Assembly: GCA_964400515.1 (NCBI GenBank) | Contig: CAYNTJ010000003.1 | Coordinates: forward strand, 111,111-175,110 | DNA from: JAAYHV01 sp964400515 | GTDB taxonomy: Bacteria > Bacillota > Clostridia > Peptostreptococcales > Anaerovoracaceae | Reading direction: 5' to 3' | DNA length: 64,000 bases | Shown: positions 1-8,122 of the stretch, piece by piece | Numbering within the stretch: the first letter of the stretch is position 1 | How the letters are laid out: every line of letters starts with the position of its first letter | Notes under the pieces: generated by a model | Seen by the model: only the letters and a program-made list of their open reading frames with translations | What the model was told of the DNA's origin: nothing | Database searches by the model: none | Translations under genes and position numbers: made by a program

Positions 1-315
1 CGCAATTATTTCAGGGCCTCCGTCATTCGGTCTTCCCATTCCATCAAAAACTCTTCCAAGCATATCAGGCGAAACGGCAAGTTCAGTACCTCTGCCTAAA
101 AATCTTACCTTTGATTCTTTTAGATTTATACCGGCAGCGCCTTCAAACAATTGAACCAAAGCATCAGAGCCATTTATCTCCAAAACCTTACACTGTCTTA
201 CTTCACCGTTTGGCAACTCTATTTCTGCAAGTTCATCATATGTTACATTCTCAACACTTTTTACCAGCATCAGTGGTCCTGCAACCTCTGATATGGTTCT
301 ATATTCTTTAATCAT
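1..315 (-). CDS. atpB: V-type ATP synthase subunit B, partial (N-terminal part)
   Basis: The first 105 codons of the non-catalytic nucleotide-binding B subunit of the V1 head; the gene runs off the left edge of the window. Reading from the ATG at 315 the protein begins MIKEYRTISEVAGPLM and contains the beta-barrel domain and the conserved stretch LGRVFDGMGRPND typical of B subunits. The start overlaps the last codons of subunit A by 8 bp, which indicates translational coupling. Subunit B alternates with A in the A3B3 hexamer. It is the last visible gene of the operon; D would be expected next. Confidence 0.93.
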   Translation of the reverse strand, partial: MIKEYRTISEVAGPLMLVKSVENVTYDELAEIELPNGEVRQCKVLEINGSDALVQLFEGAAGINLKESKVRFLGRGTELAVSPDMLGRVFDGMGRPNDGGPEIIA

Positions 316-2089
316 AGTTCTCTTCCGCCCCCTTTGCAATGAGCTCTTGTATGCTTCTTGTCAGTTCTTCAGATACTCTGTTAAATTCTGCACCGCATTT
401 CTTTTCTTCAACATACTTAAAACGACCTATGTCTTCTCTTATAGGCATTTTAACCAAACCATCTAAATCAGCACCTTCATTAAGCCCTTCCATGGATTGC
501 TTGTAGTATTCCATAATCAGGGTAAGCATCATAAACTGCTTCTTTAATGAAGAATATGTATCCACATCATGAAAAGCGTTTTGATGCAAATAGTCCTCTC
601 TTATTGACTTACACGACTCCAGCTTTATTCTATCGGATGGCGATAAGGCATCCACACCAACAAGCTGTACTATTTCGTTCAATTCGGACTCTTCTTGTAA
701 AAGCGCCAGAGTTTCTTGTCTCAGCTCAGGGAATGTTTTTGCCACATTATCCCTAAACCAAGGAGTTAAAGCTTTAATGTATAAAGAGTAACTGCTCAAC
801 CAGTTAATAGCAGGAAAATGTCTTTTATATGCCAAATTAGCATCAAGGTTCCAGAAAACTTTAACTATTCTAAGGGTTGCTTGGGATACGGGTTCAGAAA
901 TATCTCCTCCCGGAGGCGATACTGCTCCAATTGCCGATAGTGTTCCTTCCCTGCCCTCTTTACCTATACTGATACATCTGCCTGCTCTTTCGTAAAACTG
1001 TGCAAGCCTTGATCCAAGATAAGCAGGATAACCTTCTTCTCCCGGCATTTCTTCAAGCCTTCCCGACATCTCTCTTAGCGCTTCTGCCCATCTGGAAGTG
1101 GAGTCTGCCATCAATGCCACCGAATAACCCATATCTCTAAAATATTCGGCTATGGTTATACCCGTATATATGGACGCTTCACGGGCTGCTACCGGCATGT
1201 CCGATGTATTTGCTATTAAAACTGTTCGCTTAATCAAACTTTCTCCGGATTTTGGATCTATAAGCTCAGGGAATTCCATTAGTACATCTGTCATCTCATT
1301 ACCACGTTCACCGCAGCCAATATATACTACTATTTCTGCATCAGCCCATTTAGCAAGGGCATGCTGTACTACAGTTTTACCTGAACCAAAGGGCCCCGGT
1401 ACTGCAGCAACTCCACCTTTGGCAATCGGAAACATAGTATCAATTACCCTTTGTCCCGTCACCAGCGGTGTGCTCGGTGCGATTTTTTCTTTATATGGTC
1501 TTCCTTTTCTAACAGGCCATTTCTGCATAAGGGAAATTTCTTTTATATCCCCCTTATCGGTCTCAACCTTAGCAACTGTTTGTTCTACCTTATATTCACC
1601 GCCATTTATTTCTATAATCTTTCCTTTAATTCCAAAAGGAACCATTATCTTCTGTTTTACCAAAGAGGTCTCTTGAACTGTACCGATTATATCTCCTGCT
1701 TCAACCTCATCTCCAACCTCAGCAGTAGCCACAAACTCCCATGCCTTCTCTCTGCTTATCTTCGGAAGATTTATACCCCTTGTAATATTAGGTCCTACCA
1801 TTTCCCTTATTGTTTCCAAAGGTCTTTGTATACCATCATATATAGTTGATATTAATCCCGGTCCCAATTCAACACTCAATGGCTCTCCGGTTGTAACCAC
1901 CGGGGCTCCCGGTCCCAGACCTGCCGTTTCTTCATATACCTGTATTGAGGCCATTCCGCCTCTCATTTCAATTATTTCTCCTATCAGACCTTCTTCGCCT
2001 ACCTGAACAACGTCAAACATATCAGCTTCTTGCATTCCTTCTGCAATTACCAATGGTCCGGATACTTTTACTATTCTACCTTGGCTCAC
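308..2089 (-). CDS. atpA: V-type ATP synthase catalytic subunit A
   Basis: Catalytic A subunit of the V1 sector (593 aa, normal length). The Walker A loop GPFGSGKT lies at residues 232-239, the same position as in Enterococcus hirae NtpA, and the downstream stretch ADSTSRWAEALREMSGRLE is the conserved ATP-site region. The N-terminal beta-barrel and the bulge domain (about residues 110-200) that distinguishes V-type A from F-type beta are both present. The gene starts one base after subunit F ends and overlaps subunit B. It hydrolyses or makes ATP in the A3B3 ring. Confidence 0.98.
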   Translation of the reverse strand: MSQGRIVKVSGPLVIAEGMQEADMFDVVQVGEEGLIGEIIEMRGGMASIQVYEETAGLGPGAPVVTTGEPLSVELGPGLISTIYDGIQRPLETIREMVGPNITRGINLPKISREKAWEFVATAEVGDEVEAGDIIGTVQETSLVKQKIMVPFGIKGKIIEINGGEYKVEQTVAKVETDKGDIKEISLMQKWPVRKGRPYKEKIAPSTPLVTGQRVIDTMFPIAKGGVAAVPGPFGSGKTVVQHALAKWADAEIVVYIGCGERGNEMTDVLMEFPELIDPKSGESLIKRTVLIANTSDMPVAAREASIYTGITIAEYFRDMGYSVALMADSTSRWAEALREMSGRLEEMPGEEGYPAYLGSRLAQFYERAGRCISIGKEGREGTLSAIGAVSPPGGDISEPVSQATLRIVKVFWNLDANLAYKRHFPAINWLSSYSLYIKALTPWFRDNVAKTFPELRQETLALLQEESELNEIVQLVGVDALSPSDRIKLESCKSIREDYLHQNAFHDVDTYSSLKKQFMMLTLIMEYYKQSMEGLNEGADLDGLVKMPIREDIGRFKYVEEKKCGAEFNRVSEELTRSIQELIAKGAEENYD

Positions 2090-2413
2090 TTACTGGTCAC
2101 CTCCAAACAAAATATCTGCGCCAATTGCCCTCTCAACCGATGCTTTCAACTGCTTCATACCAATCCCCCGGCTTCCGTCCATCCCGGGAATAGGTATCAC
2201 CGCAGGCAACTTACTGTCTTTATATGCGTTCATCGCGGGCAACATATCTTCACATATGTTTTCCGTGATAAAGATAATTGCATAATCTTCCTTTGCAATT
2301 CTATGTAGTGTTTTTTTTGCAGTCTCCACGTCCGAACATGGAAACACATCCAGTCCTACTGACTTGAAGCCCAAGACACTATCACGATCTCCTATCACAC
2401 CTATCTTATACAT
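2090..2413 (-). CDS. atpF: V-type ATP synthase subunit F
   Basis: Small central-stalk subunit (107 aa). The N-terminus MYKIGVIGDRDSVLGFKSVG is the typical start of V/A-type subunit F, followed by the CheY-like alpha/beta fold, including IIFITENICEDM. It binds subunit D in the rotor shaft and tunes ATPase activity. The gene overlaps the end of subunit C by 8 bp and abuts subunit A, consistent with the canonical E-C-F-A-B order. Confidence 0.95.
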   Translation of the reverse strand: MYKIGVIGDRDSVLGFKSVGLDVFPCSDVETAKKTLHRIAKEDYAIIFITENICEDMLPAMNAYKDSKLPAVIPIPGMDGSRGIGMKQLKASVERAIGADILFGGDQ

Positions 2414-3410
2414 ACGTGTCCCTCATTCTCTCTCTTATCATGTCATCGGAAATACCCGCAAGCTTGCCCGCTAAAATAATACGAGCATTCTTTATCCCCA
2501 TTTCCTTTGCGACAAGATATCCAATAACGTTCTCTATTCCAAATGCAATATATTTACCATCCTCTACAAACTTCAAAATCATATTATCCGAAGTTTTCTC
2601 TAAATCTGTAAATCTTCCTGATTCCTTTAGCATTGCCAATCCTTCGATTAATATCTTGCTAATACCATAATCATCAAGTTTCTCTGCAAATTGTTCATAT
2701 GGCTCTTCATATCCATTTATAAATATTTTCTCCTGTATCTTACCTCCGGGAATATATATCTTTGAAAAGAAATCCCAAGACTTGTTCATTTGCTTTACTC
2801 TTACAAAGGATTTTAAATTTGTCACATCTATCAAAAATGCCACATAATTCTTTATGAATTCATTTTCAAATTGCGAAATGGCAAACTGCATATCTGCAAA
2901 AGCTGCTTTATCCATAATCAAATCAATCGCTTGGGGATCATGACCGGTTGCAAAAGCGTCTATTGCTTTTTGAATCGCATTTGCCATATCAACTCTAACC
3001 TTATGTAAGTTTCTGTTATTAATGGCATCCTTTAAAACCTCTGTAGGAATAGATCCGTTTTCTAAAAGCAAATCGCCGGCATCTATACTCAGCAGTTCTG
3101 CCTTTAATAAGGTTTTAGCATTATGATAATCATTCGGATAAGTATATACAGCTAAATATCTCTCATCTGGAACAACTGATTTGACCATATTATATGCACT
3201 TATCTGCTCCAATTTTAGTAATTCGTCATATTCCTCTATACTTATTTCGGCTCCGTCTGCATAATTGATTTCATGCAAAACTTTAATAGCCTCTTCTGGA
3301 GTTTTGCTATCTAGCATTTTTTCAACCTTATCTTTAGATAATAATCTTTTATGATTACCTCTGATAACGGCCGAAGCATATTTATAGTCAGCACTATTAT
3401 ATTTAATCAT
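2406..3410 (-). CDS. atpC: V-type ATP synthase subunit C
   Basis: Funnel-shaped subunit C (334 aa; homologue of eukaryotic subunit d) that links the central stalk to the membrane K ring. It is helical, begins with the typical N-terminal segment around YASAVIRG, and carries a C-terminal region ending in IRERMRDTYV, both typical of bacterial V-ATPase C subunits. It lies 9 bp after subunit E and overlaps subunit F by 8 bp. The call rests on family features and on position in a canonical operon. Confidence 0.93.
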   Translation of the reverse strand: MIKYNSADYKYASAVIRGNHKRLLSKDKVEKMLDSKTPEEAIKVLHEINYADGAEISIEEYDELLKLEQISAYNMVKSVVPDERYLAVYTYPNDYHNAKTLLKAELLSIDAGDLLLENGSIPTEVLKDAINNRNLHKVRVDMANAIQKAIDAFATGHDPQAIDLIMDKAAFADMQFAISQFENEFIKNYVAFLIDVTNLKSFVRVKQMNKSWDFFSKIYIPGGKIQEKIFINGYEEPYEQFAEKLDDYGISKILIEGLAMLKESGRFTDLEKTSDNMILKFVEDGKYIAFGIENVIGYLVAKEMGIKNARIILAGKLAGISDDMIRERMRDTYV

Positions 3411-3419
3411 CTTATGCTC

Positions 3420-3998
3420 CTAAAATAATATTGAAACAATTTCCGGTGTTACTGTTTCTTTAATGCCTCTAACCATAGTTGAAATAGTGGAATTGATTTC
3501 CAGCTGTCCCATGGAAATTATAAATCCGCCGACATCACTATGATTTTTATCCGAAAGAACAAATTCAGCGTCACTGTCTTTTTTGTTTAGGGCCTTTAAA
3601 AGAGCCCCTCCCAATTCCTCTTTATCCTTTGCATTTAAAACAATCTCACCCGAATTAAATTGAGTTTTTCTAACATTGCTAACAAGAAATTCAAGATATC
3701 TTTCCCTGTCCATATTAGCTATCTTTTCAACAGCTTTATTTAATGCCATGTTAACAGCATCCTGCTTTACGGAAAGGTTCATTTTCCTGATTTCAAGATT
3801 AGCAACGGAAAGCTTTCTCTTCCTTATTTCATCTGCCTCAACAAAAGTTTGATTATGTATTTTTTTTACAATTTGTGAAGCTCTTTTTCCCCAATCAACC
3901 TTTATTTTTTCTGATTCCTTATATGCTTCTTGCTTCAGGTTCTCAGAATAATCATAGGCGTCTTTTAATATTTTTTCACTAATCTTTTCTAAACTCAT
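3420..3998 (-). CDS. atpE: V-type ATP synthase subunit E (peripheral stalk)
   Basis: Peripheral-stalk subunit E (192 aa). The N-terminal half is a long charged helix rich in Lys and Glu (residues about 5-100), expected to form a coiled coil with the G/H subunit encoded at the start of the operon. The C-terminal half is a globular head (around SDVGGFIISMGQLEINSTI) that grips the A3B3 hexamer. It lies between K and C, the usual place. A clear ribosome binding site precedes the ATG. Confidence 0.93.
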   Translation of the reverse strand: MSLEKISEKILKDAYDYSENLKQEAYKESEKIKVDWGKRASQIVKKIHNQTFVEADEIRKRKLSVANLEIRKMNLSVKQDAVNMALNKAVEKIANMDRERYLEFLVSNVRKTQFNSGEIVLNAKDKEELGGALLKALNKKDSDAEFVLSDKNHSDVGGFIISMGQLEINSTISTMVRGIKETVTPEIVSILF

Positions 3999-4018
3999 TT
4001 GCTCACTTCCCTAATTTA

Positions 4019-4492
4019 TTAACCAAGGGTAACACTGTTATACATTAAAAATGATACAAGTAGGGCCAATATGGCGAAGGTTTCAACCATGGCTCCATAA
4101 ATGATTGCCTTTGCAATTTCTCCCGGTCTTTTTGCTATCAATGTTAAACCTGAAGCTACACATTTTCCTTGAGCATAGCCGGAAAGTATTCCTACAACAC
4201 CGATTGGAATGCCGCTAAATAACAGATACCAACCTTGCTCTGTTGTTACCATGGCAGGATCTCCTCCCAGCATACCAACTTTTGCTAATATCAAAAATGC
4301 CATTAATAGTCCATATATACCTTGGGTTCCTGGCAATGCTTGTAATAACAAGGTTTGTCCGAATTTGTTTGGATCCTCTGCTATTACTCCCGCTGCCGCT
4401 TCTCCTGCAGCACCAACACCTAATCCGCTTCCTCCGCAGGCACTGGCAGCTATCGCTGCTCCGCCGATTGCTAATGCTATTCCTAAACTCAT
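4019..4492 (-). CDS. atpK: V-type ATP synthase rotor subunit K, probably Na+-binding
   Basis: Membrane rotor proteolipid of 157 aa with four predicted transmembrane helices, i.e. the fused double hairpin. The residues that bind Na+ in Enterococcus hirae NtpK (Leu61, Thr64, Gln65, Gln110, Glu139) are matched by Leu53, Thr56 and Gln57 in LPGTQGIYG, Gln108 in YAQGKC, and Glu137 in AMVETFAIL. This points to Na+ rather than H+ transport; that is inference from known structures. The gene sits directly after subunit I and ahead of E. Confidence 0.95.
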   Translation of the reverse strand: MSLGIALAIGGAAIAASACGGSGLGVGAAGEAAAGVIAEDPNKFGQTLLLQALPGTQGIYGLLMAFLILAKVGMLGGDPAMVTTEQGWYLLFSGIPIGVVGILSGYAQGKCVASGLTLIAKRPGEIAKAIIYGAMVETFAILALLVSFLMYNSVTLG

Positions 4493-6475
4493 TTATATTT
4501 CCTCCTTTATCAATTGTACGTATTTTGTTTTTTTATTAAACGGTTCAAAAGGTGTTCCTCCACCTTCATAGAATTTACCGAAGAACTCTACATATTGTAA
4601 ACGGCAAGCATGTACATATGCTCCCAATCCATTGATGGCAAAATTGAAAACATGCCCTATTACCAAAATAACCAAAAACATCACTATTCCAATTATGCTG
4701 TTGCTCATAAAGCCTCCCAGCATATTGACTACTTGGGATATAACAGTTGTAGCCAAGCCCAGAGCCAACAATCTGGAATAAGACAATATGTCCGAAATGT
4801 ATCCGGTAACTCCATATAGGTTCCATAAGCCCACTGCCTTGCCTATTCCTTTTGATATAAAGAATGGTAAAATCAGTATTCCCGCAGCGGCACCTATTGT
4901 CATCCACTGGCCTATTATTCCTAAGCCTTCTTTTATGTAGCTGTCTCCCGCTAACCAAAGTACTAATCCTATTATCATAAAATACCAGCAAAAAACATCA
5001 TTGAATGCTTCAAGTATTTTACCTTCCTTTATATATCCATAAGCTTTAATACCCATACCTATAAATATATGTATAGTACCAAATATACAAGAATACATGA
5101 GAAGTTTTATCGGATTAGTAATGGGGTCAAACCATAATGGCTTAAGAATAAAATCCGGATTATCGAAGAACTTTAATCCTATTACCCCGGTTAGGTCTCC
5201 AAAACAACTGCCGAACATCAATCCCCAAAACATAGTAGCAACCCCTGCATATGCAAAGGATTTTATAAGCTTATAAATGGTACCCTCAAGATTAAACTTT
5301 TTAAGCATTAATACACATAATAGTGTAAGTATCGCTCCATAGGCCAAATCACCAAACATAAGCCCGAAGAATCCAAGATAAAACATTGAATAAATCGGCG
5401 TAGGATCTATTTCCTTTGAGTTCGGCAAGGAATAAAGCTCTGTTATTACTTCCACCGGCTGTACCAATCCATTATTGTTTAAAAGTATTGGTTTTTCCTC
5501 ATTCTCATCAGGCTCAAAAAGTTCAAAATAACATTCATATTCTTTAAATAATTCTGTTATAGCTTCGTTGGCTCTCTTTGGCACCCATCCTTCTAAATAG
5601 AAAGTTCTTTTTGTCTCTAAGGTTTTTCTGTTAGCCTTTGCTGCATCCCTTTCCATTATAAGCTTGTCATATAGCCATTTCATTTCTTTTAAGGATGAAA
5701 CCATTTCAGAAAGATTGATCTCTATTTTTTCAATCTCCCCGTCAATTTCTTCTTTTTCCTTTTCTAACCTTTGGATGCACTCATCCGGAGTTCCTTCCAG
5801 GTCTTTGAATACAATTCTATTAAAGCCAACTTCCTTGTATCCATTTTTAACGTTTTCTTCCTCTCCCTTTACAAAAAAAACGGACAGATAAATCTGACCG
5901 TCATCACTGGCGATTTGAGAAACTTCGCACATATTGGTAGCTAATTCCATAGCTTCCTTGACTTCCTCGATAGTTGTAGAGGCTGATACGGTACCTAAAT
6001 TTATTCCTGTATACTTGGTTTCTGTAGTTTCCAAAGGCATACTATATGTTCTCCAAGGCACCAATCCTGCAATTGTCGTTTCAATCTTGTTTTTATTACC
6101 ATGTAATAGTTTTAATCTACCACTAAGTTCACGAACCTTATCAATTCTCTCGTCAATGCTGACGTCGTTTGACACCACTTTTTCAAACGCCTCAAAGGTT
6201 ATAACTTCTCTGCATTTAAACAGCGGTTTTTTAGTTGTGTCGTAATTCTCAAGAGTTTTTACCACATTCTCAATAACGCTTATTTTACTCTCCAGCTTAG
6301 ATACATCTTCATCATTGCCTCCCTTTTTAACAAGGGCGGCCCACTCTTCATCGGCTAATTTAGATTCTTGGCTTGTAAGCTGTGTTACACCAAAGTCCAT
6401 CAGTTTATTAATCATGGCTTCCCTTGATGTATCAAGTCCAATGACAAAGAACTTGTTCATTCTTTCTACTGCCAT
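4493..6475 (-). CDS. atpI: V-type ATP synthase subunit I (a-subunit)
   Basis: Stator membrane subunit (660 aa), homologue of subunit a. The N-terminal cytoplasmic half (to about residue 360) contains coiled-coil segments and binds the peripheral stalks; the C-terminal half has about seven to eight transmembrane helices. It includes the conserved segments FGLMFGDLAYG and YSRLLALGLATTVIS, the latter around the arginine that faces the rotor glutamate. Together with K it forms the ion pathway. Start and stop are coupled to its neighbours (1-bp overlap with the G/H gene). Confidence 0.96.
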   Translation of the reverse strand: MAVERMNKFFVIGLDTSREAMINKLMDFGVTQLTSQESKLADEEWAALVKKGGNDEDVSKLESKISVIENVVKTLENYDTTKKPLFKCREVITFEAFEKVVSNDVSIDERIDKVRELSGRLKLLHGNKNKIETTIAGLVPWRTYSMPLETTETKYTGINLGTVSASTTIEEVKEAMELATNMCEVSQIASDDGQIYLSVFFVKGEEENVKNGYKEVGFNRIVFKDLEGTPDECIQRLEKEKEEIDGEIEKIEINLSEMVSSLKEMKWLYDKLIMERDAAKANRKTLETKRTFYLEGWVPKRANEAITELFKEYECYFELFEPDENEEKPILLNNNGLVQPVEVITELYSLPNSKEIDPTPIYSMFYLGFFGLMFGDLAYGAILTLLCVLMLKKFNLEGTIYKLIKSFAYAGVATMFWGLMFGSCFGDLTGVIGLKFFDNPDFILKPLWFDPITNPIKLLMYSCIFGTIHIFIGMGIKAYGYIKEGKILEAFNDVFCWYFMIIGLVLWLAGDSYIKEGLGIIGQWMTIGAAAGILILPFFISKGIGKAVGLWNLYGVTGYISDILSYSRLLALGLATTVISQVVNMLGGFMSNSIIGIVMFLVILVIGHVFNFAINGLGAYVHACRLQYVEFFGKFYEGGGTPFEPFNKKTKYVQLIKEEI

Positions 6476-6786
6476 CAGCCCACTACCTTTCTGAAAACAA
6501 TTTCGACAGCTTCATCCATTTTTCTCTCAGCACGCTTCATTTCTGCATTGCAATTCGCTTTTGCTTCAGATATCATTTCGTCATACATATCATTAGCATC
6601 ATCCACCGCACTTTTAATGTCAATTTGGTGTTGTGTTTCGGCGCCATCCCTTGCTTTCTCTAATGCAGTTGCAGCCTCTATCTTAGACTGCTCCACGATT
6701 CTCTTGGCCTCTGCTTGTCCTTCTCTTCGAATCAAATCAGCCTGAACTTCAATTTCACGTACTTTTTTTAATTGTTCCATTGACAT
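6475..6786 (-). CDS. V-type ATP synthase subunit G/H, peripheral stalk coiled coil
   Basis: First gene of the ATPase operon. The 103-aa product is almost wholly charged helix (Glu, Lys, Ala, Arg heptads from MSMEQLKKVREIEVQ onward), as expected for the G/H stalk subunit that pairs with subunit E. Low sequence complexity makes the family call depend partly on position just upstream of subunit I, where this subunit is normally found. Its stop overlaps the start of subunit I by one base. Confidence 0.85.
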   Translation of the reverse strand: MSMEQLKKVREIEVQADLIRREGQAEAKRIVEQSKIEAATALEKARDGAETQHQIDIKSAVDDANDMYDEMISEAKANCNAEMKRAERKMDEAVEIVFRKVVG

Positions 6787-6865
6787 TCAGATCACCTTCT
6801 TTTCTAACTAGTTTCGGCATATTCATATTCTCAAAAAAACTTCTCCATTTTATATGCTTATTCCC

Positions 6866-6894
6866 ATAGTAGCACTTTATCAAATTAAATTCAA
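6866..6894 (-). promoter_or_regulatory. Promoter of the V-type ATPase operon
   Basis: On the minus strand a -35 box TTGAAT (6889-6894) and a -10 box TACTAT (6866-6871) are separated by exactly 17 bp. It lies about 80 bp before the first ATPase gene. No operator or riboswitch is evident in the rest of the 200-bp gap. Confidence 0.65.
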
Positions 6895-6954
6895 CCATTT
6901 ATCAAAAATGGATATTATTCCAGCTAAATTAATATGCTGTTAATTTTTTCCCAT

Positions 6955-6980
6955 TAAAAAAGCCCTTGCTGGCAAGGGCC
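6955..6980 (-). terminator. Rho-independent terminator of the citrate operon
   Basis: On the minus strand, GCCCTTG CCAG CAAGGGC (6962-6979) is followed by a run of T residues. It lies just after the isocitrate dehydrogenase stop and separates that operon from the ATPase promoter. Confidence 0.85.
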
Positions 6981-6985
6981 TCATA

Positions 6986-8122
6986 TTACCTTATATATTC
7001 CAATACATATTTAGTTAATTCTTCACAGGTATTTCCGTCTTTTAAACCCGTTACATTAATTCCTTCTTCTAAAGCTTTATCAATCGCCTCATCTAAAAGC
7101 TTTGCTTTCTCGTTTAATCCAATATGTCTAAGCATCATCGAAGTTGCCCTTAGAATACTCGATGGGTTAGCATATGCTTCTAATCCATCTTCAATCATTC
7201 TGGGTGCACTTCCATGTATAGCTTCAAACATTGCATAATTACTTCCTATATTTGCACTTCCCGCTGTGCCAACACCCCCCTGAAGTTGGGCTGCTTCATC
7301 AGTAATTATGTCTCCATATAGGTTGGGCAGTATGAATACTTGAAAGTCTTTATTCATATCGTTATTTATTAGATTAGCTGCCATTATATCCACATACCAG
7401 CTGTCAACTTTAATGTTAGGATAATCCAATGCAACTTCCTTGCAAAGATTTAGAAAATTCCCATCTGTTTTTTTCATAATATTTGCTTTAGTTACAATGG
7501 AAACCCTTTCTTTGTTGTTATTATTTGCATAGTCAAAGGCAAGCTTTGCAATTCTTTTAGTCCCTTCTTTGGTTGTAACCTTAAAGTCAAAGGCAAGGGT
7601 TTCACTAATTTCTATACCTTGGCTTCCCAGGGCATATTCCCCTTCGGTGTTTTCCCTAAAGAATATCCAGTCAATATTCTTATCAGGAATAGTTACCGGT
7701 CTTACATTTGCAAATAAATCCAGTTCCTTTCTAAGAAAAACATTGGCACTTTCAATATTGTTAACACCGCTTTCTGCACTGGGAGTTGTGGTTGGTCCCT
7801 TTAACAGAACGTCGCAGCTCTTAATCTCCGCCAGTATATCATCCGGCACAGTTTTTCCCTCTTTAAGTCTGTTTGCCAAATTAAAGCCATTGATTTCCTT
7901 TATGATAACATCTTCCGAATCCAAAAGCACATCCAATACAGATCTTGCTGCTTTAGTAATTATCGGACCTATCCCATCACCGTCGCATATGCCTATTATC
8001 TTAGCTTTTTTATCTACCTTTATATTATCTTTAATCCTATCATTTCTTTCTATTTGATTTCTTAATAGGCTTTCAAACTTTGCCACCGCATCTTTGATTT
8101 CTGTCTCTCTTTGGCTACTCAT
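6986..8122 (-). CDS. Isocitrate/isopropylmalate dehydrogenase family protein, probably NAD(P)-isocitrate dehydrogenase
   Basis: Beta-decarboxylating dehydrogenase (378 aa) that should oxidise isocitrate to 2-oxoglutarate. Family motifs are visible: the start-of-fold GICDGDGIGP, the substrate loop with FFRENTEGEYA, VTKANIMKKTDG, the metal-binding NLYGDIITDEAA and the nucleotide loop IHGSAPRM. An extra N-terminal 40 residues precedes the fold. Isopropylmalate dehydrogenase is the alternative, but the two upstream genes encode Re-citrate synthase and aconitase, with no leu genes. It overlaps the aconitase gene by 8 bp. Cofactor choice (NAD or NADP) is not settled by eye. Confidence 0.88.
   Translation of the reverse strand: MSSQRETEIKDAVAKFESLLRNQIERNDRIKDNIKVDKKAKIIGICDGDGIGPIITKAARSVLDVLLDSEDVIIKEINGFNLANRLKEGKTVPDDILAEIKSCDVLLKGPTTTPSAESGVNNIESANVFLRKELDLFANVRPVTIPDKNIDWIFFRENTEGEYALGSQGIEISETLAFDFKVTTKEGTKRIAKLAFDYANNNNKERVSIVTKANIMKKTDGNFLNLCKEVALDYPNIKVDSWYVDIMAANLINNDMNKDFQVFILPNLYGDIITDEAAQLQGGVGTAGSANIGSNYAMFEAIHGSAPRMIEDGLEAYANPSSILRATSMMLRHIGLNEKAKLLDEAIDKALEEGINVTGLKDGNTCEELTKYVLEYIR

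Noticed and set aside
1152..1849. Open frames on the plus strand opposite the ATPase A gene
   Set aside because: They lie wholly inside a conserved gene on the other strand, have no ribosome binding site and no recognisable domains.
6986..8122. Isopropylmalate dehydrogenase of leucine biosynthesis
   Set aside because: The two genes before it encode Re-citrate synthase and a full-size aconitase rather than LeuA and LeuCD; isocitrate fits better.
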